DNA of 64,000 nucleotides from Stictocephala bisonia (GCA_035578905.1 JAQJVL010000029.1:4543748-4607747), one strand, 5' to 3'. Positions 49,362 through 63,110 are shown, counted from the stretch's first letter. The notes: generated by a model from the letters alone, not told the origin. Program-made: numbers and translations.

Positions 49362-52300
49362 ATCTAATTAGAGACTGATAAATGCCATTACTGAATTAGA
49401 GGTTCCAAACCTCGCTGTACTGAAAATGTGTTGTTTCTAAAGTTGGTTTCCGCATTTCTCCCTTTGGAATGAAGTTTTTACATTTCTTTTACATAGTGTT
49501 TTACTTAAGAAAATGATAGTTGTTAAAATGTTCGTTACTTATTTTACAATTAGTTTTTCACGTTGAGTTTTACTTGTTGTACGACAATCGTAAAAGTTGC
49601 CAAATATTTTCAATCAAAACTTATTTCTAATTATTTTCTTACTTTCTATAAAGCGTAGTTCTGAAACGGATATATTTATAAAGTTGAGTGGATGCTCAAT
49701 TTCAGCAGAAATTTAGAAATAAGCATTTTTTCTTCTGTATTGATGTTGACTTGTCAAATTATGCATATTATGACGAATCTTAATGCTGTATTACCAAATT
49801 TGTCTCGTTCTAGTCGTTAATATCAAATACACATATACAAATTCTTTATTGAAACCGTATTTGACATATTCTTAATACGCTTCTACTCTTTAGCAGAACA
49901 TTTGAAATATGCTTCTTTCTAAAGCTTTGAACAAATTCAATTTACATTTGTCTGCCCAAACTTGACAGTGTGATACGTGTTGTTGAGCTACTCATTGCAG
50001 ATAATGTAATCTTAGATAACAAACATATATTATACATATATATCTTTTTTAATGAAATTGAAAACTATTTAGTATAATGCCATCTGGAGTTTCCCAAGAC
50101 ACAAACCAGTTTTTATAATCACATTTGAATGCTTAAACTGTATTGATTTATAACGTTCAGACACTAACCATCTTCTACTGTCGTTCATTAATGTGACCTT
50201 GATCGTACATTTCTACAATTATATATCGTAATACTTTATCGTACTAATTCATGTGGTCTTAATAAATGTTATATATTCATATTTAATGTTTATAATTCGA
50301 AAGAATGTGTTCAGTGTAAAAAGGAAATTTGAAATTTTGTAAAAATATTTGTCAGTGTGAATGTATTTGATAAGTCTACATTTGTAGTTTTGTTATTTCG
50401 GGTGCTGCTTTGAGGTTTTGTAAATTATGAGTGTTCATTTAAGTAGCAAAAATACCAAAATCTTGGGTACCTCCTAATGATTTTGACTATCTGTGATGAT
50501 TCCAAATTTAATGTATATTTTCTCTATCCATATCTTTAAATTTAGAGTAGTTTATTGAATTTATGGTACTGATAAATTATGACGATTTGTGAATATTTTA
50601 AATCTTTTTAAGCCAATCACAACTGAAGTGCAATTAGAATGAAATGTGTTTGTAGTTCTGTATGACTGTATGACCGTAATTTTATCAAACAATCTGAAAT
50701 AGAAAATATCCACATTTTCATATGTTTAGACGATTTATGTAGCTTTCATGAAATAACAATTTTGTTCGTCTAGTTTTCTTTGGGATTTTTCTATAGAATG
50801 AAGTCTAACTGTTAGACTTTGTTACATACAAATGTAACAAAAACAATTTATTGAAAACAAGTTATTGTTTTAAAAAAATTTGAATGTCGACAAACAAAAT
50901 TGACCAAACTCAATCTTTGAATACAGTAAATGTACTCGAGATATTTCTGTTACCTAAGAACAAGTTTTATAACGTGTTAACAACAGAATACATCAAATTT
51001 AATTATCTGTAAACAGTTAAAAATGATTAATAACACATTATGATGTTCTTCAGTATAATGCATCAAGAAACTGTTTAATACAGGTATATTTTTGTGTTAA
51101 AGGAATTCCATAACTTTTTCCAAATTATTTTTGTTATATTGTTTATTATTTAATAATAGTATTAATCTTAATCATATTGAAATAATCATAAACTAAAGAA
51201 ATGTTCAATTGTTTTTAAGCATAAAAATCGAATGTATCGGTTCGCTTAGTATACCTGTAGACTTCAAAATTATAACAAGAATTCGTTATGGCTACATGTA
51301 CTATTAAAGTGATCAAGACATGTTTAATTATCTTCGTAGTATATTTCTTTAAATTTGAAGAACTATTCATTTCTAGCAACATAAATGTTCACAAAGTATT
51401 TTCTATGTGAAAATGTGGATATACAACGCATAACTAGACTAGGCTAGCTGATAGTGCGACAGATAAAAGACGTCTTATTCTTCTTCCTCTTTCTGATCCA
51501 GTGAAGATAACTAGAATGAACATATCCACTTCAACCATCCCGCATGGTGCCAAGACATTCCACTGGCGAGATACATTCCACCTGTGCCAGACATTTCAAC
51601 CCAGTATTTTCTCCACGATAGACTAAGTTCTACTATGAAGCGTGTTGAACGCTCTGCAGACTTGTAATTCCGATACGCATTTTAACTCCGTTTTCACCGT
51701 ACGCGTGTGTTGTGTGCCTGTACCCATTTTTCTACAGACAGATTTTACGTTTTCTGCCGTTAATTACATTACTTGTGCAATGCTTGTGCGTATTCAGTTT
51801 GAATTTTTGTTTTTTATAGTGTGTTTTATGAATGTGATATATTTGTTGTTGTTGTTTATCACGGTACCCGATGTACTTGTAAAAATAGAATCTTTATAAA
51901 CAATGTTTGTGTTGTTATTTTGTTTTGTAAACAACTAAATAGCTCATTATTGTGTTGCGTGTACTTTGATGAGCAAAGCTGTCTGTTAGATGATCGATCT
52001 TGTTGGTTTTTATGTTGAATTTATTCAGTTTTAAGTATTTAAAGTTTATTCCTTTTTAGTAAAACCTTCTTTGTCCATTACAGCAAAAACGTTCACGAAA
52101 CTAAACTGAATTAATGAAAATATCTACCTTTTACTATTTACCTTTATGTCAGTTTTTCTTAAATTTTAGCTTAATGAATTGTTTATACTGAACTTAAATG
52201 AATTAGTCTAACATTTAAAAAGTATATATCTTATTGGTTCTAGGCCTAAATATTGGTTGAATTATTTTTTATAAAATCAGTAATCATTTTTAAATCAAAA

Positions 52301-52530
52301 CTTAATGACTCTTGAACTTTGCGTAAAATCGAATTATAAATACAAAACTAAATTTTGATTCCTTCCTAAATTAAAAATTTATCATTACTTCCAAATATTT
52401 TTTTTAATGCTAGTTATATTGGTAAATTTGATGTTACACTAATAATTGATAGTTAAAAACATGAAATAAATATGTTAGGAATAAAAAAATAGATGTATAG
52501 AATATTTAAAATAAAATAAAGATTCAGCGG
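49362..52530 (+). other. E93 3' UTR and downstream region
   Basis: Very AT-rich sequence directly after the stop codon. The first canonical AATAAA is at 50261-50266, 900 bases past the stop. Others lie at 52465-52470 and in the run at 52508-52520. E93 messages can have long 3' UTRs, so any of these could be used. TGACCTTGA (an FTZ-F1-type word) lies at 50194-50202. The small frames at 51642-52018 have no domains. Confidence 0.6.
50261..50266 (+). terminator. Candidate polyadenylation signal AATAAA of E93
   Basis: First canonical AATAAA after the stop codon. T-rich and TG-containing sequence follows within 60 bases. In AT-rich DNA such hexamers also occur by chance. Confidence 0.35.
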
Positions 52531-54553
52531 CCACCGAGCTAAACCTGACACTCGGAAGTGTATCTTATAAAAATATGAAGCAAATTAAACTATTTTAAGG
52601 TTAATCTGGTTTAATTCAAAATTATATTTTCTATTTTGATTGAAAAGAAATATTTGGTACATATAACTTGAGGTTAGATAACAAATATATCACTTGTCGA
52701 ACTAATAATATTTTTCGAAATTATTTTCAAGACGAAAAATAATTCATCTTTTGAACCTTTGTGTTGCCATGTTGAAATTAAAAATGCACAAAATTATCTT
52801 GAATTATAGATTGATTATTTCCATTTCATTTTAACATCACATTGTGAGTAATAATTTATTGAGAAAAGGACAAAGAATGTTTTATATTTGTTGAGTAACA
52901 ACTATCGACCCGTTTCAATCCTATCAATGTAAACAAAAATCACTTTCAATGACTCGTTGCCTAAGGTGTGCATGTAAACTAAGTCGCATTTTAAAAACAC
53001 ATTTTTAACAGAAGCTTGCTTAATTTTGTAAATTTTCAACGTTTGTAATATTTGTGGTACTTGTTAATCACGATAGTTTAATGTATATAACAAAAGAATT
53101 GGTAAAAGTGTATATTTGTTTATATTTTTAATTTATAATGCTGGCATGTCTGTATACCATGTACTGTATGATCAAAACTTGTGTTCAGAGCCCGACATGG
53201 TCACCGGAGTACCTAGAGTCAGTGCACTCTACGACAATGAGACTGCTGAATTATCTTTGAGTTTTTTTTTCTATACTAAACCGAATAGTTGGTTGTAGGC
53301 ATTATTGTTAAGCAGAATATTTTTAATTAATTTTAGACACTTTTTTAGTTTGTTGTTTATTAATTATTCTTATTCTGTAGACCTGTTTTTTGAGGTGGGA
53401 TTTTTATAGCAGTATATATGTTGATTTGCATTTCCTTGGACTTCAATTCAGACTCAATCTATTTTTTTTTTATTGGAACCTTAAAATTATAAAAAAAATT
53501 TTAAATGGTTGATTTAATTTTCCAAACATGTTACTTGTGTACCTTTGAAAACCTTGAATTACAAATCTCTACTATTACCATTGAAATGTGCAATTTTAGA
53601 AACTTATAGATTAACTTTAAACTGAACAATTTTTAACAATGTTTTAAAAATGTTGTTATTTATTGATAAAATGTATTAATACTTTGTAAACACGTAAATT
53701 AAAAAAAATGCAACAGTTTATTAGATATTGAGGGTCAAACGTAAATAGTGGAAAATAAAATTTTTTTTAACAATCATTATTATGAAATGTAATCCAGACC
53801 TACATAATCATTAGGTATACTTTCACCCAGCAAGAGGTTGATTCAACTTGTTTCGTTTCCCAAATCCCACCTTAGACCCAACTGACTGAGCTTCTGGCCC
53901 ACTTCAAAGTGCATTTTGGCGCTAAAAGCGAGCAAGAGAGAGAGAGAGATTGTGTTCCGCTCATACATCTCCAATCACACTTGCAAAGATTAATTTTACA
54001 TAACTGACGTTGCATTTTGTGGGGACCAAGTTCCGCTAGACCTAGGCGACTAGGAGGTAGCTGCACTAGGCATTCTTACCTTGTTTTAAACATATAACAT
54101 TTGTTTTGTTTACATAATTTGTCAATAGTTAGCCATTCTCCAATGTAATAGATCGATAATGCAGTTAGTTTTAATCTCACCCCAATGGCTATCAAAGTGT
54201 TTTTATTGTAATTCCTTTTTTATAATTTTATTTTACCAGTTAAGTATATAGCGTTTTTTTTGGTTAGTTCTGTTATGAGTTATTTATACTGTAATGCATT
54301 GATACAGGAATAACATATGATGGAATACATAGCCAAAAATGTGTTTTGCAGCATTAATTACATAAAAAATAACAAATTTTATTTCGTTTCTTAACAATAT
54401 TGATTATCTGTAATACCTGCATGTTTTATTGTTTGTTCCAAAAATAACCTACAATAATTTTTGAAATAAGCTTAATGCGTAGTCAGTGTAACTTTTCAAA
54501 CTTAATAATGTTAATATTTAAGTTAATGCAAACTATGTTGTTCTACTATGTTA
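52531..54553 (+). other. AT-rich 3' flank
   Basis: No gene was recognised. A short (GA)n run lies at 53934-53949. The 64-codon minus-strand frame at 53872-54066 has no domain. Confidence 0.45.
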
Positions 54554-54731
54554 CAAGGCGTGTTTTTAAAGTAAAAACCGTTTTGGAATACCGCCACTGT
54601 AGCACTACGGACGGCGTGTTCAGCGCATGCGCGCTGGATACTGCATTCTGTTGGTACGCATGCGCTGAAATACGATCGTAGCGCTACAGTGGTGGGATTC
54701 CGAACAGTTCTTACTTTAAAAACACACTTTG
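54554..54731. mobile_element. Tc1/mariner-like MITE with long terminal inverted repeats
   Basis: A 178-bp palindromic element. The left end CAAGGCGTGTTTTTAAAGTA and the right end (reverse complement CAAAGTGTGTTTTTAAAGTA) continue inward as imperfect inverted repeats (GGAATACCGCCACTGTAGC versus GGAATCCCACCACTGTAGC) up to a CAGCGCATGCGC core. TA dinucleotides flank both sides (54552-54553 and 54732-54733), as expected for a Tc1/mariner target duplication. The 68-codon frame that crosses it is not a gene. Confidence 0.8.
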
Positions 54732-56434
54732 TATTTTATTACAATAATTCTAAATTGTATGTAGACATTTTATATTTATGAAAATATGTGTATGCAAAAC
54801 TAACAGATACCACCAGCATTAATATTTTTGTTTTATCTCCATGATAATTTGACATGTTTAGTTACACAGATTGGCTGGTACATGTTATACCCGACTTGTG
54901 ATACTTTACTACAAAAATTAGCTATGTTATTGATACACATTTTTCATGCATGTGCATAATATATGTGCTCTGTGGTAAACTGGTGCTCCTTTAATGAACA
55001 AAAAAGATGGTGTTGTGTTAAGGTCACACGTGGCCTAACGTTCGACATCACAGAGTATAAATAAACAACACTATTTTCGAATTATATGTAAAATAATATA
55101 TAAACATCACTGTGTTTTATATTTTCACTTAAACACAGTGTAATTGGATGTAAAGCGTAGACAGTAATGTGCTCTCAATTGTAACCTTTGAGTAAATTGA
55201 AAAAGCCTTATTTGGACTTTGATAGCTATCTCATGCAATCTCCATATGTCTCATTATCACATGGCAGGACCCGTGTCACATATCCTTGCAAGTGTGATAT
55301 TTACTGATAAAGTGTTTGCTTCATAAAAACTGAAGTATTTTTTTATTAGTGTACTTTACATACTTATTAAACAGTTATATAAACAAACGCCCTGTTTCAT
55401 TTACCTTGAATAGATCGATTATGAGATAAGTCGAACTTAAGTTTGTGGAGTATGTGATTTACTTATATGTTCATAAGAGAGGGAAACTTTATTTGTTCTT
55501 AATACTCTGATTAAAAGAATGTTGATGAATGTGGATTGCGATAATTTAAATAAGCGAATTTAGATTTCCTTAAAAATAGGACTGTTCCTACGATTGAAAA
55601 GATAGCCTAAAATTAAGAGCAGCTGAAAATCATCGGTTAGTTTCTTTAACAATGTGAATAGCCCTGATTGTGAATTAATCATCGAGCCTCTAACACTTCT
55701 GTGGTTTTTAATTAATTACAAATAATGCATATAACAGTGGTAGTAAATGAACACTATTAAATCAGACTATTCGACTTCTTGTATAAACTGTATATTATTT
55801 TGAAAATATAGTCAATTTTCAAATACATCTGTATAATTACATAGAGAAATTATAACATAACCTATTTGTCTAGATTTCATGTTTTATTTTGTAACATTGA
55901 AAGTTTATCAAAACACATGATGATGACCACGGGGATAACGATTGGGGATACAAAATTGTAGAATTATATATTTGTTTCAACCCCAATTTTAATTTGTTCA
56001 AATATAAAGAGAAAATTGATTAATTTGAAAGAATCACAACCAATTCAAATTCAAAACTAAAGAAATTTAACATTTATTTTAATAATTTATGGTTTATAAT
56101 GCAACAAATAAAGAATCTAGTACATGTGAAATAGATAACACACATGATAATTGAGTGTAATCGACCCACGATGCACATCCTTGACCTGATCTGGTTTGGT
56201 CATGTTTGCTACTCTTTATGTACCCCTTGGCTACTGTAGGTCGTCAACATGCAGCTTCCATTTTATTCAATATCTCTGTTACTAAGGGTTTGGAATTGGT
56301 TTTTTCACTACTCTTATTATTGACTTTCTTTAGCCTTCTCTAACATGCAATTCCGTTTGAAATCCCACTCAACTTAAATTTACCGTAGTTTTACTCGTTT
56401 TTTTATGAGATAGCCAGATTACCGGATATCCTAC
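54732..56434 (+). other. AT-rich 3' flank
   Basis: No gene, RNA or repeat was recognised. Confidence 0.45.
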
Positions 56435-56630
56435 CTTTCACTATTAAATTACCTACCGGGATAAACTATTAAATTACCTACCGGGATAAACTATTAAATT
56501 ACCTACCGGGATAAACTATTAAATTACCTACCGGGATAAACTATTAAATTACCTACCGGGATAAACTATTAAATTACCTACCAGGATAAACTATTAAATT
56601 ACCTACCGGGATAAACTATTAAACTACCCT
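56435..56630. repeat. 25-bp tandem repeat (about 7-8 copies)
   Basis: Units GGGATAAACTATTAAATTAC plus CTACC with an exact 25-base period. The sequence GGGATAAACTATTAAATTACC is also a part of the larger units that follow, so this array looks like a shortened form of the same repeat. Confidence 0.95.
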
Positions 56631-59095
56631 TTTCTAAAAAAAATACATACTGCAACATGTGGGATGGTAAACTATTACATTACCGTTTTCTTTAAAGCAA
56701 TACAAACAGCTACATTATGGGAAGAACTTTTACATTACCCTCTTCTACAAAGCAATACAAACAGCTACATTATGGGATAAACTATTACATTACCCTCTTC
56801 TACAAAGCAATACAAACACCTACATTATGGGATGAACTTTTACATTACCCTCTTCTACAAAGCAATACAAACACCTACATTATGGGATGAACTTTTACAT
56901 CACCCTCTTCTACAAAGCAATACAAACAGCTACATTATGGGATAAATTATTACATTACCGTCTTCTTCAAAGCAATACAAACAGCTACATTATGGGATGA
57001 AATGTTCATTGCCCTATTCTACAAAAAAACACATGCGGCTACATTGTGGGATAAACTATTACATTACCCACTTCTACAAAGCAATACATATTGTTATATT
57101 GAGGTTTAAACTATGACATTAACAAATTTACAAAACAATACATACTGCTACATTGTCGGATAAATTATTTCATTACCCATTTCTACAAAGCAATACATAT
57201 GCAATACATTGTGGGATAAACTATTATATTACCTCTCATACAAAGCAATACATACTGCTACATTGTGGGATAAACTATTACATTTCCGTCTTCTTCAAAG
57301 CAATACAAACTGCTACATTATGGGATAAACTTTTACATTACCCTCTTCTACAAAGCAATCATTGTGGGATAAACTATTACATTACCCACTTCTACAAAGC
57401 AATACATACTGTTATATTGAGGTTTAAACCATGGCATTCACAATTTTACAAAGCAATACATACTGCTACATTGTCGGATAAATTATTACGTTACCCATTT
57501 CTGCAAAGAAATATACTAATATATTGTGGGATACACTATTACATTACCCACTTCTACAAAGCAATACATATTGTTATATTGAGGTTTAAACTATGACATT
57601 AACAAATTTACAAAGCAATACATACTGATACATTGTCGGATAAATTATTACGTTACCCATTTCTGCAAAGAAATATACTAATATATTGTGGGATAAACTA
57701 TTACATTACCCACTTCTACAAAGCAATACATACTGTTATATTGAGGTTTAAACCATGGCATTCACAATTTTACAAAGCAATACATACTGATACATTGTCG
57801 GATAAATTATTACATTACCCATTTCTACAAAGAAATATACTAATATATTGTGGGATAAACTATTACATTACCCACTTCTACAAAGCAATACATATTGTTA
57901 TATTGAGGTTTAAACCATGGCATTCACAAATTTACAAAGCAACTATTACATTACCCACTTCTACAAAGCAATACATATTGTTATATTGAGGTTTAAACTA
58001 TGACATTAACAAATTTACAAAGCAATACATACTGATACATTGTCGGATAAACTATTACATTACCTATTTTTACATAGCAATACATAATGTTACAATTTTT
58101 ACAAAGCAGTACATATTGCTACAATGTGGGATAGACTTTTACATTACCTCTTCTACAAAGCAATACATACTGCTGCATTGTGGGGTAATCTATTTAATTA
58201 CCCTTTAAGACAAAGCAATACATGCTGCTAAATAGTGGGATAAACTTTAACATTACCTCTTCTACAAAGCAATACATAATTATACATAATAATCCTACAA
58301 TACATAATAATTCTACACTGAGGCTTAACTATGACATTAACAATTTTTCAAAGCATTATATATTGCTACATTATGGGGTTAACTATTACAATAATATCTT
58401 CTACAAAGCAATACATGCTGCTACAATGTGGAATAAACTGTAAATGCATTGGTGCATTTATTGTAGGATAAATACACCATCAGTACTACTGTAGGCCTAC
58501 GTGTATGGGTGGGTGGGTCAGTACCACTTTAAGTGTATGAGTGGGTGGGTCACTGCCACTCTACGTGTATGGGTGTGAGGGAGGAACAAATTATAAAACA
58601 TAGTATACTTAGCAATTAATTTATACAGTGTAACATTTTTACCCATTTTTACATACTGCTACATTAAGGTTTAAACTATGACATTACAACTTTTACAAAG
58701 TAATACATATTGCTACATTTTGGGGTAAATTATTACATTACCCTCTTCTACAAAGCAATACATACTGTTACATTGTGGGATCTATCTAATTACCCTTTAC
58801 TACAAAGGAATTTTGTAGGACTATATTGTGGGATAAACTTTTACATTACCCTCTTCTACAAAGCAATACATACTACTACATTATTGAATAAACTATTTAT
58901 TTTCCCTCTTCTAAATAGCAATACATACTGATACATTGTGGGATAAACTATTAAATTACCCATTTTTATATAGCAATACATACTGCAACTTTGAGGTTTA
59001 AACTATGAGATTAACAATTTTTACAAAGCAATACATATTGCTAAATTATTGGGTAAACTATTACAATTACCCTCTTCTACAAAGCAACACATACT
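56631..59095. repeat. Diverged long-unit tandem repeat
   Basis: Imperfect units of roughly 50-60 bases built from TACATTGTGGGATAAACTAT, TACATTACCC, TTCTACAAAGCAATACATAC. Units vary in length and sequence and are interrupted by a GTGGGTGGGT minisatellite (58488-58575). Several open frames (57153-57596, 57633-57989, 58222-58443, 58710-58931) are translations of the repeat and not genes. Confidence 0.9.
58488..58575. repeat. G-rich minisatellite
   Basis: About three units of TACGTGTATGGGTGGGTGGG followed by TCAGTACCACTTTA. The reverse-complement type of sequence forms the array at 62630-62805. Confidence 0.75.
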
Positions 59096-60655
59096 ACTAC
59101 ATTGTGGGATAATCTATCTAATTGCCCTTTACTACAAAGCAATACATAGTGCTACATTGTGGGATAATCTATCTAATTGCCCTTTACTACAAAGCAACAT
59201 ATACTGCTACATTGTGGGATAATCTATCTAATTGTCCTTTACTACAAAGGAACACATACTGCTACATTGTGGGATAATCTATCTAATTGCCCTTTACTAC
59301 AAAGGAACACATACTGCTACATTGTGGGATAATCTATCTAATTGTCCTTTACTACAAAGCAATACATAGTGCTACATTGTGGGATAATCTATCTAATTGT
59401 CCTTTACTACAAAGCAATACATAGTGCTACATTGTGGGATAATCTATCTAATTGTCCTTTACTACAAAGCAATACATAGTGCTACATTGTGGGATAATCT
59501 ATCTAATTGTCCTTTACTACAAAGGAACACATACTGCTACATTGTGGGATAATCTATCTAATTGTCCTTTACTACAAAGCAATACATAGTGCTACATTGT
59601 GGGATAATCTATCTAATTGTCCTTTACTACAAAGCAATACATAGTGCTACATTGTGGGATAATCTATCTAATTGTCCTTTACTACAAAGCAATACATAGT
59701 GCTACATTGTGGGATAATCTATCTAATTGTCCTTTACTACAAAGCAATACATAGTGCTACATTGTGGGATAATCTATCTAATTGTCCTTTACTACAAAGC
59801 AATACATAGTGCTACATTGTGGGATAATCTATCTAATTGCCCTTTACTACAAAGGAACACATACTGCTACATTGTGGGATAATCTATCTAATTGTCCTTT
59901 ACTACAAAGCAATACATAGTGCTACATTGTGGGATAATCTATCTAATTGTCCTTTACTACAAAGCAATACATAGTGCTACATTGTGGGATAATCTATCTA
60001 ATTGTCCTTTACTACAAAGGAACACATACTGCTACATTGTGGGATAATCTATCTAATTGTCCTTTACTACAAAGCAATACATAGTGCTACATTGTGGGAT
60101 AATCTATCTAATTGTCCTTTACTACAAAGGAACACATACTGCTACATTGTGGGATAATCTATCTAATTGTCCTTTACTACAAAGCAATACATAGTGCTAC
60201 ATTGTGGGATAATCTATCTAATTGTCCTTTACTACAAAGCAATACATAGTGCTACATTGTGGGATAATCTATCTAATTGTCCTTTACTACAAAGCAATAC
60301 ATAGTGCTACATTGTGGGATAATCTATCTAATTGTCCTTTACTACAAAGCAATACATAGTGCTACATTGTGGGATAATCTATCTAATTGTCCTTTACTAC
60401 AAAGCAATACATAGTGCTACATTGTGGGATAATCTATCTAATAATTGTCCTTTACTACAAAGCAATACATAGTGCTACATTGTGGGATAATCTATCTAAT
60501 TGCCCTTTACTACAAAGGAACACATACTGCTACATTGTGGGATAATCTATCTAATTGTCCTTTACTACAAAGGAACACATACTGCTACATTGTGGGATAA
60601 TCTATCTAATTGTCCTTTACTACAAAGCAATACATAGTGCTACATTGTGGGATAC
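59096..60655. repeat. 55-bp tandem repeat, homogeneous core (about 28 copies)
   Basis: Exact 55-base units, GCTACATTGTGGGATAATCT then ATCTAATTGTCCTTTACTAC then AAAGCAATACATAGT. Two forms alternate irregularly: AAAGCAATACATAGT and AAAGGAACACATACT. One copy near 60440 has a 3-base insertion. These are much more alike than the flanking copies, showing recent expansion from a diverged array. A few diverged units extend to about 60720; the frame at 60555-60749 is a by-product. Confidence 0.97.
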
Positions 60656-60720
60656 CTCTTCTTCAAAGCAATACATACTGCTACTTTTTGGGATAAACTA
60701 TCCACTTACATTTTCTATAC

Positions 60721-61506
60721 ATCAATACATATATTGGAATATACTCTAATCTTTCTGTTTTTACAGAGCAATAGTTACTAATTTTGAAGATGGAGCTGTA
60801 TTGGGTTATATATATGTATATGTATATATAATTGTCAAATCACACAATTTTAAACACATTTTTAATACTTTACTAATGATGCCCTTCTATAGCAATGGCA
60901 TTATTAGACTCTCTTAAATATTTAACAATACAGACCATATTGGTATAAACTATTTTATTACTGATTTTACAAAAACTATTCATATTTCTGATTATTGTAA
61001 TAACTATAATCTATAAATAGTTATAAAATGTATCTAAAAATTAATTGTTTTATATAAAATACTTATCTATAAAATACTAATTATAGGTAAGAAAACTGTA
61101 TACCTATACTTATGTGGTGCGTCTATTTTTATTTGAAATGTTTGCAATGGCTGTTCTTTTCTTACTTTTAAATTCATTCAGATACACTTTTCTTTAAATA
61201 AAATGTAACAACTTTTTCAACATAGGGAGATTATATTTGCCCTATTTACTGCCTATAAGAGAATCAATATTTCATTCAGCCTTTAAGCACAGTAATTCAT
61301 TAACAATGTGTTGTTTTATTGTTGCTTTGTCATATCGTAGCAGGTTTAACAGTTAATTTGTGAAAATAGATACAATATATGCACCTTTGCATGAAAGAAT
61401 TTTGTAATGCGTTCATTGTGAGTATTTCATTTATTTTTTATTTTTGTTATTATTTATGTTTCCATATGTGTGAGCATTGATAAAGTATCACGGTAAAAAC
61501 AAAATT
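60721..61506 (+). other. AT-rich spacer
   Basis: It includes a short (TA/TG) run at 60808-60830. No gene was recognised. Confidence 0.5.
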
Positions 61507-62052
61507 TGGTCTAAAAATCCATTGGACACAAAAAAGTGGGGGTTTCGAGAAAAAGATTTATGTCTTTTTTTATTTATTCATAAGACGCCGATCGTCAAGA
61601 TATGGGCGAATATGGATTCCGAATGAGTGTGATGAGTGTAGATGAGCGAATGTAGTCATTGTTATGTCTGTCCGTATGTGTATCTGTCGCTGTGTATGTG
61701 CAGTTCGCTGGAGACCAAACGGATTGATAGATTTTTATGAAATTTTGTATGTAAGTGTATTTAGCCAATATCTCCAGACCATTTTTTCACTTTTTGAATT
61801 TTTTAAAATGTTTATGGCCAAAAAGCACACAATAATGTAATTTTATCAAAAACTGCTCTAACGATTTTGATTAAATTTTCAGGAAATGTGTGGATTACAA
61901 TTTAAAATATTTTAGTAAAAACCGCATGTCTCTAACTAGACTATTTTTGAGTTATGGTAAAAAACTTATTTGGGAATCAAACTGGTAATTATCAAAGTTT
62001 TTTAGGTTACAGTTTTTATGGGGGAGAGTTAGTGTCAATTCTTTGGAACCAT
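61507..62052 (+). mobile_element. Dispersed repeat of unknown class, copy 2, with nested insert
   Basis: Aligns with 11072-11553 from GGTCTAAAAATCCA to the CAATTCTTTGGAACC end. It is interrupted by a 96-bp insertion (61566-61661) flanked by an 8-bp direct repeat. Outside the insert the two copies are collinear with many point differences. Confidence 0.8.
61566..61661 (-). mobile_element. Truncated family 2 retroposon nested in the dispersed repeat
   Basis: On the minus strand it reads ATGACTACATTCGCTCATCT ... GACGATCGGCGTC and then an A-rich tail (AATAAATAAAAAAA). This matches the 3' end of the copy at 27163-27560. TTATGTCT is present on both sides (61558-61565 and 61662-61669), and the other copy of the host repeat has a single related site. 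This is the signature of a retroposition event. Confidence 0.8.
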
Positions 62053-62629
62053 TAAATTTATTATGGTTTAATTTACTACTTATATTTATTTATTGTATCA
62101 TTATTTTGTTTAGAAGACAACAATACGTATTCGATATTTTATTAACATAATATTACATACTTTTTTAATGTATTAAAACGAGATTTTTAATCCTGGTACT
62201 GTGCTTTTTGTAGAGGGAAAATATTTTTGTGCATTTTGCTCAGCAAAATAGTAAAAGCTGTGTTTCCACATGTACAGTACACCCATTCTTAACCAACACT
62301 AAATAAATCACCCAAATTCAAAAATACCAACAACAATTTCGTTAAATTTAAGTTGGTTACTGCCATGGTGTACACCGTGGAATGGCCGTGGCGGGAGATT
62401 ATTTGGCGGCGCAACGGTCAAGTGAGGACTGCAGTCCTGGCCTTGGCAGCGAGACTGTCAGTGTCCAAAATAAAGGCGAGTGAACGCTGCCCAAAACATC
62501 CAAGGTCGTAGACTGGTTAAGGTACTTATCGTTTTTATTTCAACGTTTCGAGGCCACTGTGGCAGCTGAAGTGCATCTGGTGGCCCACCAGATGGGCTGA
62601 TCTTGTTCCTGTGTAGCGACATCATCAGT
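62053..62629 (+). other. Intergenic sequence
   Basis: AT-rich up to 62380, then GC-richer (62380-62620) with GGCGGCGCAACGGTCAAG, which looks weakly tRNA-like. No gene was recognised. Confidence 0.4.
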
Positions 62630-62805
62630 ACACAGGTAGTAATGACCCACCCATCCACTCATACACATACAGGTAGTAGTGAACCACCCACCCATACAAG
62701 CACACAGATGGTAGTGACACACCCGCCCACTCATAAACATACAGCTAGTAGTGACCCACCCGCCCACTCATACACATACAAGCACACAGATGGTAGTGAC
62801 ACACC
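62630..62805. repeat. C-rich minisatellite
   Basis: Units of roughly 35-45 bases combining GTAGTGACCCACCCGCCCAC, TCATACACATACA and AGCACACAGATG. It is complementary in type to the G-rich minisatellite at 58488-58575. Frames at 62458-62851 on both strands are translations of this repeat. Confidence 0.85.
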
Positions 62806-62994
62806 CTTCAGCATGTGTGCTGGAGAGAGGCGGAGTGAGAGGGGAGGATGAAGAAGATAGAGAGGGAGACTGTGAAACACCTAACAGAACTAATTTCACC
62901 AAATAGAAACCCCGACTTCACGAGAATCAAAATAGTGGGCAGTCTTCTTGTTTCTTTCTCAATGATTTTGACTTATGCTCTGAAAAATCATATT

Positions 62995-63110
62995 AAAAGC
63001 CCAATAGCCATGGCAACCAAGAGACCTACAGATTTACGCAGAATCCGAACTACGTATTATTGGTCTGTTTTTAAGCTAACTGGCAAGCCTGATACTCGGT
63101 TTCCTTCCCT
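62995..63110 (-). mobile_element. Family 2 retroposon fragment, minus strand
   Basis: On the minus strand it reads GAGTATCAGGCTTGCCAGTT, then TACGTAGTTCGGATTCTGCG, then GTAGGTCTCTTGGTTGCCATGGC, matching the middle of the copies at 16880-17000 and 22425-22520. The 114-codon plus-strand frame at 62848-63192 spans it and is not a gene. Confidence 0.7.

Noticed and set aside
57153..57989. Open frames of 147 and 118 codons
   Set aside because: They are translations of the diverged tandem repeat and share the same repeated peptide.
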